A stretch of DNA of 41,919 nucleotides from Herbaspirillum sp. (GTDB taxonomy: Bacteria; Pseudomonadota; Gammaproteobacteria; Burkholderiales; Burkholderiaceae_D). The notes beneath the pieces were generated by a model. That model was not told the origin of the DNA. It searched no databases and saw only the letters and a list, made by a program, of their open reading frames with translations. Of this stretch, positions 8,167-16,810 are shown piece after piece. How positions within the stretch are numbered: the first letter of the stretch is position 1; each line of letters opens with the position of its first letter. A program made the position numbers and the translations under genes. The stretch is taken from assembly GCA_028291765.1 (NCBI GenBank), contig JAQGNR010000172.1, positions 1 to 41,919 of the forward strand, given 5' to 3'.

Positions 8167-9458
8167 CAATTGGCTCCTTTTGCGGCTGCTTTGACGTCAG
8201 CCGCGGATGCTTCAGGATCGCCCAGCCCCATCCAGGCGCCCTTCAACGCGGCGATACCGCGTATCGCTACCGGACTGCCGGCCGCCAATTTTCCCTGGGA
8301 TTTTCCCTTAATCCAAATCATATCGGCGCCCGCCGCCGCGGCCGTAACCTGCACCGCCTCGAAGCCTTGCGCATTCTTGACGAATACAAAGGAATCCGCA
8401 CCGCTGCGCACCAGTGCCGCCGCCGGTACGGCGACACTGCCGGCGACGACCGTATGGCCGATCAGGCGCGCTTGCACGAATTGATTGAGTTTCAGGCAGC
8501 CATCCGCGGCGACTTGCTGCGCGCGGATCAGCGTGCTTTGATTGGCGCCGTTGATTTGCGGCGATATCGCGATTACGCGAGCGCTGCTGCAGTCCTTGAT
8601 TTGCAGCAGATCGCCAATGTGCATCTGCGCAGCCTGCTCGCGCGAGGCCTGCAAATCGATCCACAAGGCCTGTTCTCTGCCGACTTTGGCGATAGGCATG
8701 CCCGCATCGATCCGCTGGCCGACATTGATCGGCAGCTCAAGCACGGTCCCGGCGGCGCCGGCGCTCACCGTCAGATACGGCGACAAGGCCTGGGTATCGA
8801 CCAAGCGATGAATCGCGGCATCGCCCAGCCCGGCGGCGCGCAAGGCCTGATATTGCTCCTTGGCGGCCACATCGGCCTGCATCGCATTGCCGCGGGTCTC
8901 CTCCAGGCGGGAGCGCGCGATGATGCCATCCTTGAACAGACTTTCATCGCGCATCAGTTTCTGGTCGGCCAGACGGGCCTGGATTGCCTGTTGCAGGTAG
9001 GCGCGCTGCATTTCCACCCATTGCTGGCTAAACAGCGTGGCCACGGCGCTGCCGGCGCGCACCTGTTGCAGGGAGGCTACCTGGATCTGCTGTACTACCC
9101 CGCCGACAACGCTGCTGACCATGGCCACTGCGCTAGTTGGCGCGACCACCGTGCCGGACAGATATTGGTCGTTGTCGTTGGTGTTTTCGTTGTTGTTGTT
9201 GACGTTGTTGTTGACATTGTTGTTGCGGCTGCCCGGCGCAAGCCGAGCCGCCGGCGCGATCTCTGCGAGTGCGAGCGCCGTCTGAATGCCGCTCTGCTGC
9301 CCTTGCGTATTACTAATGCGAATCAGCTGTGCCGGCGCAGCCCGCGCCGGTACAACCGCACTAGCTGCGATGATGACGCCGAGCAGCAAGGCGGCACTAT
9401 TTAAATGGAAACCACAAAGGTTAAAATATCCGGTTAATCGATGCATGGCGCGCTTCAT
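8166..9458 (-). CDS. RND efflux membrane fusion protein (CzcB-like) with an asparagine-rich insert
   Basis: The 430-residue protein has a signal peptide (cleavage likely after PARA near residue 40), then barrel-sandwich and hairpin segments: VVGGVVQQIQVASLQQVRAG, a long helix with QQWVEMQRAYLQQAI, the return lipoyl half AGTVLELPINVGQRID, and a C-terminal membrane-proximal domain. It would bridge pump and outer-membrane channel in the periplasm. Residues 79-97 form an unusual asparagine run ahead of the first lipoyl strand, encoded by near-perfect AAC repeats. The N-terminal region has several cysteines but no clear metal-chaperone domain. ATG 9458 and ATG 9446 are both possible starts; neither has a strong ribosome-binding site. 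It is the first gene of the operon. Confidence 0.88.
   Translation of the reverse strand: MKRAMHRLTGYFNLCGFHLNSAALLLGVIIAASAVVPARAAPAQLIRISNTQGQQSGIQTALALAEIAPAARLAPGSRNNNVNNNVNNNNENTNDNDQYLSGTVVAPTSAVAMVSSVVGGVVQQIQVASLQQVRAGSAVATLFSQQWVEMQRAYLQQAIQARLADQKLMRDESLFKDGIIARSRLEETRGNAMQADVAAKEQYQALRAAGLGDAAIHRLVDTQALSPYLTVSAGAAGTVLELPINVGQRIDAGMPIAKVGREQALWIDLQASREQAAQMHIGDLLQIKDCSSARVIAISPQINGANQSTLIRAQQVAADGCLKLNQFVQARLIGHTVVAGSVAVPAAALVRSGADSFVFVKNAQGFEAVQVTAAAAGADMIWIKGKSQGKLAAGSPVAIRGIAALKGAWMGLGDPEASAADVKAAAKGAN
9168..9224 (-). repeat. AAC-trinucleotide microsatellite inside the fusion-protein gene
   Basis: About 19 codons, mostly AAC/AAT broken by GTC, GAA, ACC and GAC, encode the asparagine-rich stretch of the membrane fusion protein. 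Being a multiple of three, gain or loss of units would keep the frame. Confidence 0.85.
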
Positions 9459-9491
9459 GAGAGTTTGAATAGCGCCGATGATGACCGGCAG

Positions 9492-9512
9492 TTCTTAAGA
9501 AGTTCTTAAGAA
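9492..9512. promoter_or_regulatory. Tandem response-regulator box CTTAAG-N5-CTTAAG
   Basis: GTTCTTAAGAA is repeated twice with an 11-base period, giving CTTAAG at 9494-9499 and 9505-9510 separated by AAGTT. This equals the PmrA/QseB-type consensus (YTTAAK-N5-YTTAAK) for direct-repeat binding by OmpR-family regulators. It lies 34 bases before the efflux operon start and 44 before the regulator start, so autoregulation and control of the pump are both likely. Function is inferred. Confidence 0.7.
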
Positions 9513-9555
9513 ATAATTGCCACCATGTGAACAAGACAATAGAACAGGGTGCCGC

Positions 9556-10230
9556 ATGCGTATTTTATTGGTGGAAGATGATCCGCAACTGGGACGCGCC
9601 ACCCAGATCGGGCTGGATCAGTGCGGCTATGCAGTGGACTGGGTGCAGTCGGCTGAAAGCGCCCACACGGCAGTCAAGCTGCACCAATACAGCAGCATCC
9701 TGCTCGACCTCGGACTACCGCAGGAAGACGGCATGCAGACTTTGTCCCGCCTGCGTGCGGCAGGCTATGCCGGGGCGATCATGATTGTCACCGCACGCGA
9801 TCAAATTCCGGACCGGATTGCCGGCCTCGACGGCGGCGCGGATGATTTTATTATTAAGCCCTTTGACCTTGATGAGTTAGCGGCGCGCATTCGTTCGGCC
9901 AGTCGACGCGCAGCCGGCCGCACCCGGGAGCTTATTCGCCATGGCGATATTGAAATCGATGTCGCGGCCCGGCAGGTCAGCCAGGCGGGCCGGCCAGTTA
10001 CCCTGACCGGCAAGGAGTTCGGCGTCCTGCTGACCTTAATCGAGCATAGCGGCCGCGTACTCAGCCGCGAACAACTGGAGGAAACCTTGTACAGCTGGGG
10101 CGAAGAGATTGAAAGCAATACGATTCAGGTACATGTGCATCATTTACGCAAGAAGCTTGGCAAGCAGTTGATCAAGACCGCCCATGCAATTGGTTACATC
10201 ATCGATAAACAGCCGGGGTCCGCCGCATGA
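9556..10230 (+). CDS. OmpR/PhoB-family response regulator (QseB/PmrA-like)
   Basis: The 224-residue protein begins MRILLVEDDPQLG. The receiver domain shows the acidic pair near residues 8-9, the phospho-acceptor D51 in LLDLGLPQEDG, the T/S of IVTARD and K in IIKPFDLDELAARI. A winged-helix effector domain follows (LTGKEFGVLLTLIEHSGRVLSREQL, then SNTIQVHVHHLRKKLG). It would bind tandem direct repeats as a phosphorylated dimer. The ATG at 9556 was preferred over the open upstream frame because the receiver fold begins there. The stop overlaps the kinase start (ATGA). The neighbouring CTTAAG repeat and divergent RND operon suggest it controls metal efflux. Confidence 0.92.
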   Translation: MRILLVEDDPQLGRATQIGLDQCGYAVDWVQSAESAHTAVKLHQYSSILLDLGLPQEDGMQTLSRLRAAGYAGAIMIVTARDQIPDRIAGLDGGADDFIIKPFDLDELAARIRSASRRAAGRTRELIRHGDIEIDVAARQVSQAGRPVTLTGKEFGVLLTLIEHSGRVLSREQLEETLYSWGEEIESNTIQVHVHHLRKKLGKQLIKTAHAIGYIIDKQPGSAA

Positions 10231-11603
10231 GCGCGCCGACCACATCGGCGCCCGTGGCCAACTGGTCGCTTCGGGGCATTCTGCTGACCGTAATATTGAC
10301 ATTGACGCTCGGACTCTGGGGCCTGAGTACGCTGATCGTCTACCTGAATGCCGACCGGGAAAGCCAGGAACTTTTCGACCAATCGCTGGAGGAAACCGCC
10401 AATCTGCTGCTGTCTCTGGCCGACCATCAGTTGCAAGAACGCATGGCAATAAACTCGGCCAAACTGGCCCAGACCAATGACAATCGCCACAACCCCTACC
10501 TGAAGTTCGAGATCTGGGATAACGCCAATCGACTGATGTACAAGAACAGCGATGCACCCGCGGCCTTGTTTACCGGCGCTCGCGTCGACGGCTTTATCTG
10601 GGCCACCGTGAACGGACAGCGCTGGCGCATCTACTCCACCTGGGATGACGGACGGCATCTGCAAATCCAGGTGGTCGAACCAAACACCCACCGCACGGAA
10701 ATCAGCAGCCGTTTCGCTTACAAAATCTTCTGGTTTGCGCTGTTGATCATGCCGCTGATGGCGGCCTCGATCTGGTGGACCGTCAACCGCGTCTTTCGCG
10801 TGCTGCGGCGTTCCGCTGACGAAGTGGCGCAGCGCACGCCAAATGACTTGCGCGATGTCAGCATGGTAGGCATACCAAGTGAAGTACACCCCTTGCTACT
10901 GGCCATCAACCGCCTGTTCGAGCGCGTGCGCCGGACCTTGGAACATGAACAGCGTTTCACCGCCGATGCAGCGCATGAACTGCGCACGCCGCTGGCCGCG
11001 ATCAAGACCAATTTGCAAGTGATACAGCGGGCCCGCAGCGATGCCGAACGGGCCGAATTCATCGACGGCCTGAGCACCAGCGTCGACCGCGCCAGCCGGC
11101 TGGTCGAACAGTTAATGACATTGGCCAGGCTGGATCCGCAGTATGAAAAATACCCTGATCTGAAAGCGCTGGATATCGCCGAACTGATCGCCGCGCAATT
11201 GCCCGGCTTGCGCACGCAAGCCGGGCGGCTGCAACTGCAGCTTGATGTGCAGCTTGAGCCTGCGCCGTGTTTGATCCAAAAAGACTTTTTTTTGATCTTG
11301 CTGAGCAATCTGGTCAATAACGCATTCTGTTATACGCCGCAGCACGGCCGCGTATTGCTATCTTGCCGCCGCGAACAAGACGAAGTGTGCTTGATCGTCG
11401 CCGACTCCGGGCCAGGCATTTCCCCCGACATGCACGAGCGCGTATTCGATCGTTTTTTCAGGCTGGCCGATGCAAATAAGCCGGGCAGCGGATTGGGACT
11501 ATCCATTGTCAAACGCATCGCCGACACCCACGACGCCAGTATCCGTTTTGGCCCCGGCCTGTTGGGCGCCGGACTGGCAGTTGAGGTGCGATTCCCCGCA
11601 TAG
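10227..11603 (+). CDS. QseC/PmrB-like membrane sensor histidine kinase
   Basis: The 458-residue protein has an N-terminal transmembrane helix (about 17-37), a periplasmic sensor region of some 130 residues of the two-component sensor N-terminal type, a second helix (about 168-188), a linker, and a kinase core. The phospho-acceptor is H250 in AAHELRTPLAAIKTN; the N box is NLVNNAFCYTP, the G1 box VADSGPGIS, and the G2 box GSGLGLSIVKRIADTH. The periplasmic part presumably senses a metal ion or envelope signal and phosphorylates the preceding regulator. The four-base overlap with that gene indicates an operon. The signal cannot be deduced. Confidence 0.92.
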   Translation: MSAPTTSAPVANWSLRGILLTVILTLTLGLWGLSTLIVYLNADRESQELFDQSLEETANLLLSLADHQLQERMAINSAKLAQTNDNRHNPYLKFEIWDNANRLMYKNSDAPAALFTGARVDGFIWATVNGQRWRIYSTWDDGRHLQIQVVEPNTHRTEISSRFAYKIFWFALLIMPLMAASIWWTVNRVFRVLRRSADEVAQRTPNDLRDVSMVGIPSEVHPLLLAINRLFERVRRTLEHEQRFTADAAHELRTPLAAIKTNLQVIQRARSDAERAEFIDGLSTSVDRASRLVEQLMTLARLDPQYEKYPDLKALDIAELIAAQLPGLRTQAGRLQLQLDVQLEPAPCLIQKDFFLILLSNLVNNAFCYTPQHGRVLLSCRREQDEVCLIVADSGPGISPDMHERVFDRFFRLADANKPGSGLGLSIVKRIADTHDASIRFGPGLLGAGLAVEVRFPA

Positions 11604-11790
11604 CAGCGTGTCCAGTGGGACATGCACCAGAGCGATACCAGAGCAATACCCGCGTCCAGAACTATTATGTTGCGAGCGATGTCGATTTCTTTACCTGTCG
11701 TTCGTCATAGGTACAGGGGCCGATATGCGGCGAGGCGGTATCGAATCGCTTCGCATTTCCCCCTGTCTATTAACGCAAGAGGAGATCGTT

Positions 11791-12144
11791 ATGAATTACA
11801 TAGATGGATTTATAGTCGCCGTCCCCACAGCTAATCGCGAAGCATACAAAAAACACGCCACGTCGGCTGCGACAGTATTCAAGGAATATGGCGCATTGAA
11901 GGTGGTCGAATGTTGGGGAGATGACATCCCTGAAGGAAAAGTGACGTCTTTCACCATGGCCGTTCAGCGAAAAGATGACGAGACAGTGGTGTTCTCCTGG
12001 ATTACTTGGCCTTCTCGCGAGAAGCGGGACGAAGCCTGGAAGGTGATCATGAACGATCCGCGGATGCAGCCTGGCGCCAATCCGATGCCTTTCGACGGAA
12101 AGCGGCTGATCTACGGTGGTTTTGAAACGATTTTAGAGCTGTGA
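11791..12144 (+). CDS. DUF1428 family protein (YbaA-like)
   Basis: The 117-residue protein starts MNYIDGFIVAVPTANREAY and continues through AATVFKEYGALKVVECWGDD and a C-terminal MPFDGKRLIYGGFE, the typical DUF1428 order within a dimeric alpha-beta barrel-like fold. Members such as E. coli YbaA are small cytosolic proteins of unsettled function. AAGAGGAG (11777-11784) lies six bases before the ATG; the frame is open further left but that part overlaps the kinase gene and is not coding. It follows the kinase gene by 187 bases with no recognisable terminator, so it may be separately transcribed. Confidence 0.87.
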   Translation: MNYIDGFIVAVPTANREAYKKHATSAATVFKEYGALKVVECWGDDIPEGKVTSFTMAVQRKDDETVVFSWITWPSREKRDEAWKVIMNDPRMQPGANPMPFDGKRLIYGGFETILEL

Positions 12145-12188
12145 TTGCCAGCGTCATGTCGATGCGATGCACTTGCCCGGCATGGCGT

Positions 12189-12521
12189 TTACTGATTGTC
12201 CCCCGGTAACGGCATCTTTCCCGCCCCGCCATTGGGCGCTTGAGAGAAAACGGCGGTGCATAAATCGTGTCCCGCTACGCTCAATTCGGCGCTGCCGGTT
12301 CCGTCATCGCGTGTGACTAACGTTACCAGATCAGCGCTGACCAGCGCGTTCAGGCATCGCAGCAATGTACTCATGGAAACATCGGCCCGTTTCCTTAATT
12401 TTGCGAGCGACCAAGGCTTGCCCGGCGAGCTCTGCGCCGCCTCCCACAATAAGGACAGCAGCGTCATCAGCGCCTCATCAATCTCCGGCGTTGCATCGTT
12501 TTGTTCGTGTTCCGTGCTCAT
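12189..12521 (-). CDS. Small winged-helix (MarR/ArsR-like) regulator
   Basis: The 110-residue protein has an acidic N-terminus, a helix ALMTLLSLLWEAAQSS, then a helix-turn-helix (WSLAKLRKRADVSMSTLLRCL, abridged here as SLAKLRKRADVSMST) and a wing (LVTRDDGTGSAELSVAG). The order fits a one-domain winged-helix DNA-binding protein. The ATG at 12521 is preceded by AAGG with a seven-base gap; an in-frame TTG at 12524 is closer to it. It is divergent from the FdhF-like gene across 233 bases and may be its regulator. No effector-binding feature is visible and I cannot name the family exactly. Confidence 0.65.
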   Translation of the reverse strand: MSTEHEQNDATPEIDEALMTLLSLLWEAAQSSPGKPWSLAKLRKRADVSMSTLLRCLNALVSADLVTLVTRDDGTGSAELSVAGHDLCTAVFSQAPNGGAGKMPLPGDNQ

Positions 12522-12548
12522 CAATTTCCCTTCCAGGTTTTTCGTAAA

Positions 12549-12591
12549 TCTTCAAATCGCCGATTTTTCTTCGCCGACCTTTCTTCAAATC
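12549..12591. promoter_or_regulatory. Repeated TCTTCAAATC motif upstream of the FdhF-like gene
   Basis: TCTTCAAATC occurs at 12549-12558 and 12582-12591, 33 bases apart (about three helical turns), in the divergent region between the winged-helix regulator and the oxidoreductase gene. It could be a pair of binding sites; no more can be said. Confidence 0.25.
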
Positions 12592-12754
12592 ATCTGGCAA
12601 TGATATTGGTTTCGCCGTGCTCTTTTTCAACACCGCTCAACACCATTCAGCCCCATCTGTACTCTTTATTTTCAATCCGGACTGTACGTCCTCGCCCTGG
12701 CGCCCCCTCTTTACTATATGCCTAACGATTTCCCGCATAGCCAGGAGCCAAATG

Positions 12755-15088
12755 ATGAGCAAGCAAAAATCCGAAGGACGCATTGAACCATACACCCATG
12801 CCGCAGCCGGCTGGGGAGCCCTCAAATACGTAGCACTCAATCTGTTTAAAGAAAAAGTGAGCGCGGGTAATTACCGCACCTTATTCGAGCAGAATCAGCC
12901 GAATGGATTCGACTGTCCCGGCTGCGCCTGGCCTGACCGGCAGCACGCGTCGACCTTCGAGTTTTGCGAAAACGGCGTGAAGGCCGTAGCCGCCGAGTCC
13001 ACCAGCAAGCGCGCCCGGCCGCATTTTTTCGAGCAGCATACCGTGACCGAGCTGATGGAACAATCCGACTACGAGCTCGAACAACATGGCCGTCTGACCG
13101 ATCCGATGGTCTACGACGCCAGCACCGACAAGTACCGCACTATCGCATGGGACGACGCCTTTGCGCTGATGGCGCGTCATTTGAACCAGCTGTCGGACCC
13201 AAACGAAGCGGCATTTTATACCTCAGGCCGCGCCAGCAATGAAGCGGCGTTTCTGTACCAGTTGTTCGTGCGCGTCTACGGCACCAACAATTTCCCCGAC
13301 TGCTCCAATCTCTGCCATGAGGCAACCAGCCGCGGCTTGCCGCAGACGGTCGGTATCGGCAAAGGCACCGTCACGCTCGACGACTTCGAGCATGCCGATA
13401 CCTTTCTGATCTTCGGCCAAAACCCTGCGACCAATCATCCGCGCATGTTGGGCGAATTACGCGAAGCAGCGCGCCGCGGCGCCACCATTGTCTCGATCAA
13501 TCCTTTGCGCGAACGTGGCCTGGAGCGTTTCACCAGCCCGCAACATCCGCTCGAAATGCTGACCGGTTCCAGCACCAAGATCAGTTCGCTCTTCATCCAC
13601 CCGAAACTGAGCGGCGATTTTTCTCTGCTCAAGGGGATGGCCAAACGCCTCATTGAGCTGGACGATGACGCCATTGTGCTCAGTACGGAGCGGGTGCTCG
13701 ATGTGCGTTTTATCGAGCAGCATACCTCGGGCTTTGACGCCTTTGCCGACGACCTGCGGCGCGAGAGCTGGGACTTGTTGATCCAGGAGTCCGGCGTGGC
13801 CCGCGAGCAGATCGAGCAATTGACGCAGGTGTATGTGAACGGCAAGGCCGTCATCGCTACCTGGGGCATGGGCCTGACCCAGCATAAGAATTCGGTGGCG
13901 TCGATACAGATGCTGTCGAACCTGATGATGATGCGCGGCAACATTGGCCGCCGCGGCGCCGGTCTGTGCCCGGTTCGCGGCCATTCCAATGTGCAGGGCG
14001 ACCGCACCATGGGTATCGAGGAACAGCCGACCGAGGCTTTCCTGGACCGGTTGCAGCAGGTGTTCGATTTCGAGCCGCCGCGTCATCACGGTTACGATGC
14101 AGTGGGCACCATCGAGGCCATGCTGGCAGGGAAAGTGAAAGTATTTGTCGCTCTGGGCGGTAATTTTTCGATGGCAACGCCGGACACGCCGCGCACTTGG
14201 GATGCCTTGCGTTCCTGCGATCTGACCGTGCACATCACGACCAAGCTCAATCGCAGCCACCTGGTGCATGGACAGGACGCACTGATCCTGCCGACCCTGG
14301 GACGTACCGAGATCGACGTGCAGGGAGGGATTGCGCAAGGCGTCACCGTCGAGGATTCGATGTCCATGGTCCACATTTCATACGGCATTAACCAGCCGGC
14401 TTCGCCCAATCTATTGTCGGAAACAGCGATCGTGGCGCAGATGGCGCACGCCACGCTGGGGGCGAAGGGTGGCGCAAAAGGTGGCGCCAAGATCGATTGG
14501 CTCGGCTACGCGAACGATTATGCATCGCTCCGCGATGCCATCGAAAAAGTATTCGATGACTTTTACGATTTCAATGCACGGGTCGCTCAACCGGGCGGAT
14601 TTCATCTTGAAATCGCCTCGCGCGAGCGGGTCTGGAAAACCGCCAGCAGCAAGGCCCAGTTTCTGGTCGCCGCGGTCGAACTCGACACCCCGATCCACCG
14701 CGCCCGCGCCAAATATGGCGAGCAACTGATGGTGCTGATGACCACCCGTTCCCACGATCAGTACAACACTACCATTTATGCCATGGACGACCGCTATCGC
14801 GGTGTGTTCGGACAACGCCGTGTGGTCTTTATCAATAAGGACGATCTGGCCATGCTGGGTTTCGCCGCCGGCGAGTGGGTCGATCTGGTTAGCGTCTGGG
14901 ACGACGGCGTGGCGCGCCGCGCCGACCGTTTCTTGCTGGTCGCGTATGACATTCCGCGCGGTTGCCTGGGTGCTTATTACCCGGAAACCAATCCGCTGGT
15001 GCCGCTCGACAGCGTTGGGCACGGCTCGCGTACGCCAACGTTCAAGTCGATCCCGGTCCTGCTGCAAAAGTCGGCGCCATTAAGTTAA
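12755..15088 (+). CDS. FdhF/YdeP-family molybdopterin oxidoreductase
   Basis: The 777-residue protein belongs to the molybdopterin oxidoreductase superfamily. It opens with the YdeP-type signature FDCPGCAWPD (near residue 55) followed by FEFCENGVKAVAAE, giving three cysteines instead of the four of a canonical FdhF [4Fe-4S] site. Later come the SNLCHEATS segment (likely catalytic cysteine region), GQNPATNHPRMLGELREA (cofactor binding) and a C-terminal molydopterin dinucleotide-binding domain ending in PETNPLVPLDSV. E. coli YdeP is linked to acid resistance; a formate dehydrogenase activity is not established for this subfamily. ATG 12755 has AGGAG seven bases upstream and was preferred over ATG 12752. 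A GAKGGAKGGAK insert lies near residue 580. cydA begins 13 bases after the stop. Confidence 0.9.
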   Translation: MSKQKSEGRIEPYTHAAAGWGALKYVALNLFKEKVSAGNYRTLFEQNQPNGFDCPGCAWPDRQHASTFEFCENGVKAVAAESTSKRARPHFFEQHTVTELMEQSDYELEQHGRLTDPMVYDASTDKYRTIAWDDAFALMARHLNQLSDPNEAAFYTSGRASNEAAFLYQLFVRVYGTNNFPDCSNLCHEATSRGLPQTVGIGKGTVTLDDFEHADTFLIFGQNPATNHPRMLGELREAARRGATIVSINPLRERGLERFTSPQHPLEMLTGSSTKISSLFIHPKLSGDFSLLKGMAKRLIELDDDAIVLSTERVLDVRFIEQHTSGFDAFADDLRRESWDLLIQESGVAREQIEQLTQVYVNGKAVIATWGMGLTQHKNSVASIQMLSNLMMMRGNIGRRGAGLCPVRGHSNVQGDRTMGIEEQPTEAFLDRLQQVFDFEPPRHHGYDAVGTIEAMLAGKVKVFVALGGNFSMATPDTPRTWDALRSCDLTVHITTKLNRSHLVHGQDALILPTLGRTEIDVQGGIAQGVTVEDSMSMVHISYGINQPASPNLLSETAIVAQMAHATLGAKGGAKGGAKIDWLGYANDYASLRDAIEKVFDDFYDFNARVAQPGGFHLEIASRERVWKTASSKAQFLVAAVELDTPIHRARAKYGEQLMVLMTTRSHDQYNTTIYAMDDRYRGVFGQRRVVFINKDDLAMLGFAAGEWVDLVSVWDDGVARRADRFLLVAYDIPRGCLGAYYPETNPLVPLDSVGHGSRTPTFKSIPVLLQKSAPLS

Positions 15089-15101
15089 CAGGGAGTTAGA
15101 A

Positions 15102-16511
15102 ATGTTCGGTTTTGATGTTGTAGATCTTTCGCGATTTCAGTTCGCGATGACGGCCATCTTCCATATTTTGTGGCCCATATTAACGATCAGCCTATCGCTG
15201 TTCCTGCTGATCGTTGAAGCGCTTTGGGTGCGCACCAGCGATCCGATGTACTACCGCCATGCGCGTTTCTGGGGCAAGTTATTGATCCTCAATTTTGCCG
15301 TTGGCGTGGTCAGCGGAATTCCGATGGAGTTTCAGTTCGGCACCAACTGGGCGCAGTTTTCGAATGAGACCGGCCAGTTTGTCGGCAATATCCTGGGCTT
15401 CGAGGGCGCCATGGCCTTCATGCTGGAAGCCGGTTTCATCGGCGTGATGATGTTCGGCTGGGGACGGGTTCCGAAAGGGGTGCACCTGTTCGCCACCGCT
15501 ATGGTGGCGTTCGGCTCGACCCTTTCTTCGTTCTGGATCATGGTGGCCAATTCCTGGCTGCAGACGCCGGCCGGCGTGCGCGTGGTCGCCGGTAAAGTCG
15601 TGGTCACCGATTACATTGCCGCAATTTTCAATCCGGACATGGCGTGGGCGGTCGGCCACATGTGGGTGGCCGCGGTCGAGACCGGCTTGTTCGTGATTGC
15701 AGGCATCTCTGCTTACAACTTGTATAAGCGTCGCAATGCGGCATTTTTCATGCGCTCGTTCAAGCTCGCGCTCATGCTGCTGGTGGTCGTCGCACCGTTG
15801 CAGGTATGGTTGGGCGACTCCAGTGGCGTCGATGTATTCAAGACCCAGCCCGCCAAGGGCGCGGCCATTGAAGGCGACTGGCATACCAATCCGGCCGGCA
15901 GCGCTGCGCCTTGGTCCTTGCTCGCTTGGCCTGATCAGAACAAGCAGGACAACGACTGGTCGCTCGAGGTGCCCGGCATGCTCAGTCTGCTCGCCACGCA
16001 TAACCCGACCGGCAAGGTGACCGGATTGGCCGATATCCCGCGCGCAGACCAGCCGCCGATGGTACCGCTGTTGTACTACGCATTTCGCGTCATGGCCGGC
16101 GTCGGCATGTGGTTTGTACTGCTGTCGTTCTGGACTGCCGTGGTCTGGCGCAAAACTGGCGGTAGATTGAACGAGCTGCTGGCCAATCGGAAATTACTGC
16201 TGGCCTGGGTGCTGACGATTCCCCTGCCGTATCTCGCGGTCGAATGCGGCTGGATGGTGCGCGAGGTGGGCCGCCAGCCATGGGTTGTGTACGGTATTTT
16301 GCGCACCAAGGATGCGGTGTCAAACATTCCGGTGCAGTCGGTGGGCGGTAGCATCGTGATGTTCGCCTTGTTTTATGTTGTGCTGTTCATCTCGTTTTTT
16401 GTGTTCGCCAGAAAGTGGCTCAAGCAGGGGCCGGACCTGACGCTCTTGCCGCCGCAGGAACCGCCGCGCTTCGTTGTGGCGTCGCCGCACGCCAGCCACG
16501 CCAACCATTAA
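15102..16511 (+). CDS. cydA: Cytochrome bd (CIO-type) quinol oxidase subunit I
   Basis: The 469-residue membrane protein has the heme ligands of subunit I: H21 in AIFHILWP, H186 in VGHMWVAAVETG and M331 in FRVMAGVG. It also has the quinol-side GWMVREVGRQPW motif near residue 395. The loop between helices VI and VII (about 245-320) is short, which marks the cyanide-insensitive-oxidase subgroup as opposed to the long-loop E. coli CydA. The complex oxidises ubiquinol and reduces oxygen to water without proton pumping. It lies 13 bases behind the FdhF-like gene with its own GGGAG ribosome-binding site. The partner subunit follows only after a 299-base stretch that carries a long inverted repeat, so expression of the two subunits may be uncoupled by it. 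Confidence 0.95.
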   Translation: MFGFDVVDLSRFQFAMTAIFHILWPILTISLSLFLLIVEALWVRTSDPMYYRHARFWGKLLILNFAVGVVSGIPMEFQFGTNWAQFSNETGQFVGNILGFEGAMAFMLEAGFIGVMMFGWGRVPKGVHLFATAMVAFGSTLSSFWIMVANSWLQTPAGVRVVAGKVVVTDYIAAIFNPDMAWAVGHMWVAAVETGLFVIAGISAYNLYKRRNAAFFMRSFKLALMLLVVVAPLQVWLGDSSGVDVFKTQPAKGAAIEGDWHTNPAGSAAPWSLLAWPDQNKQDNDWSLEVPGMLSLLATHNPTGKVTGLADIPRADQPPMVPLLYYAFRVMAGVGMWFVLLSFWTAVVWRKTGGRLNELLANRKLLLAWVLTIPLPYLAVECGWMVREVGRQPWVVYGILRTKDAVSNIPVQSVGGSIVMFALFYVVLFISFFVFARKWLKQGPDLTLLPPQEPPRFVVASPHASHANH

Positions 16512-16573
16512 GTCCAGCTATTTTTTAGGCTCATCCGAGTTTTCTGTGGGTATTCTTTGAATTTTGCCTCGGA

Positions 16574-16736
16574 GGTGATCCTTCGATACGGGCTTTGCCC
16601 TACTCAGGACGAACGGGTTTTTGTGAAGATTTAAGGAAAAACCGTTCGCCTGCCGCGAGTCGAGCGAGTTTTTTGTGAGAATTTTAAAGAAAGCCGTTCG
16701 TCCTGAGTAGGGCAAAGCCCGTATCGAAGGATCACC
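16574..16736. repeat. Perfect 43-bp inverted repeat (MITE/REP-like) between cydA and cydB
   Basis: The arm at 16574-16616 is the exact reverse complement of that at 16694-16736, with a 77-base centre. The centre holds degenerate internal repeats (GTTTTTGTGAAGAT and GTTTTTTGTGAGAAT, each followed by CCGTTCG). Sequence outside the arms (about 16537-16573 and 16737-16783) is also roughly inverted-repeated. The CTCAGGACGAACGG-type core resembles repetitive extragenic elements common in proteobacterial genomes. No transposase is present, so it would be non-autonomous. Confidence 0.9.
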
Positions 16737-16810
16737 ACCACAGGTAAAACTTAAAGGATTTAAAGTACCTACACAAAAATCCGATGAACCATTTTTATAA
16801 AGGTTCCCAT

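Noticed and set aside
8367..9404. 345-codon plus-strand open frame
   Set aside because: It is antisense to the membrane fusion protein gene; the valine run near its end is only the complement of the asparagine repeat.
16574..16736. Insertion sequence
   Set aside because: The long terminal arms suggest a mobile element, but the 77-base centre cannot encode a transposase.
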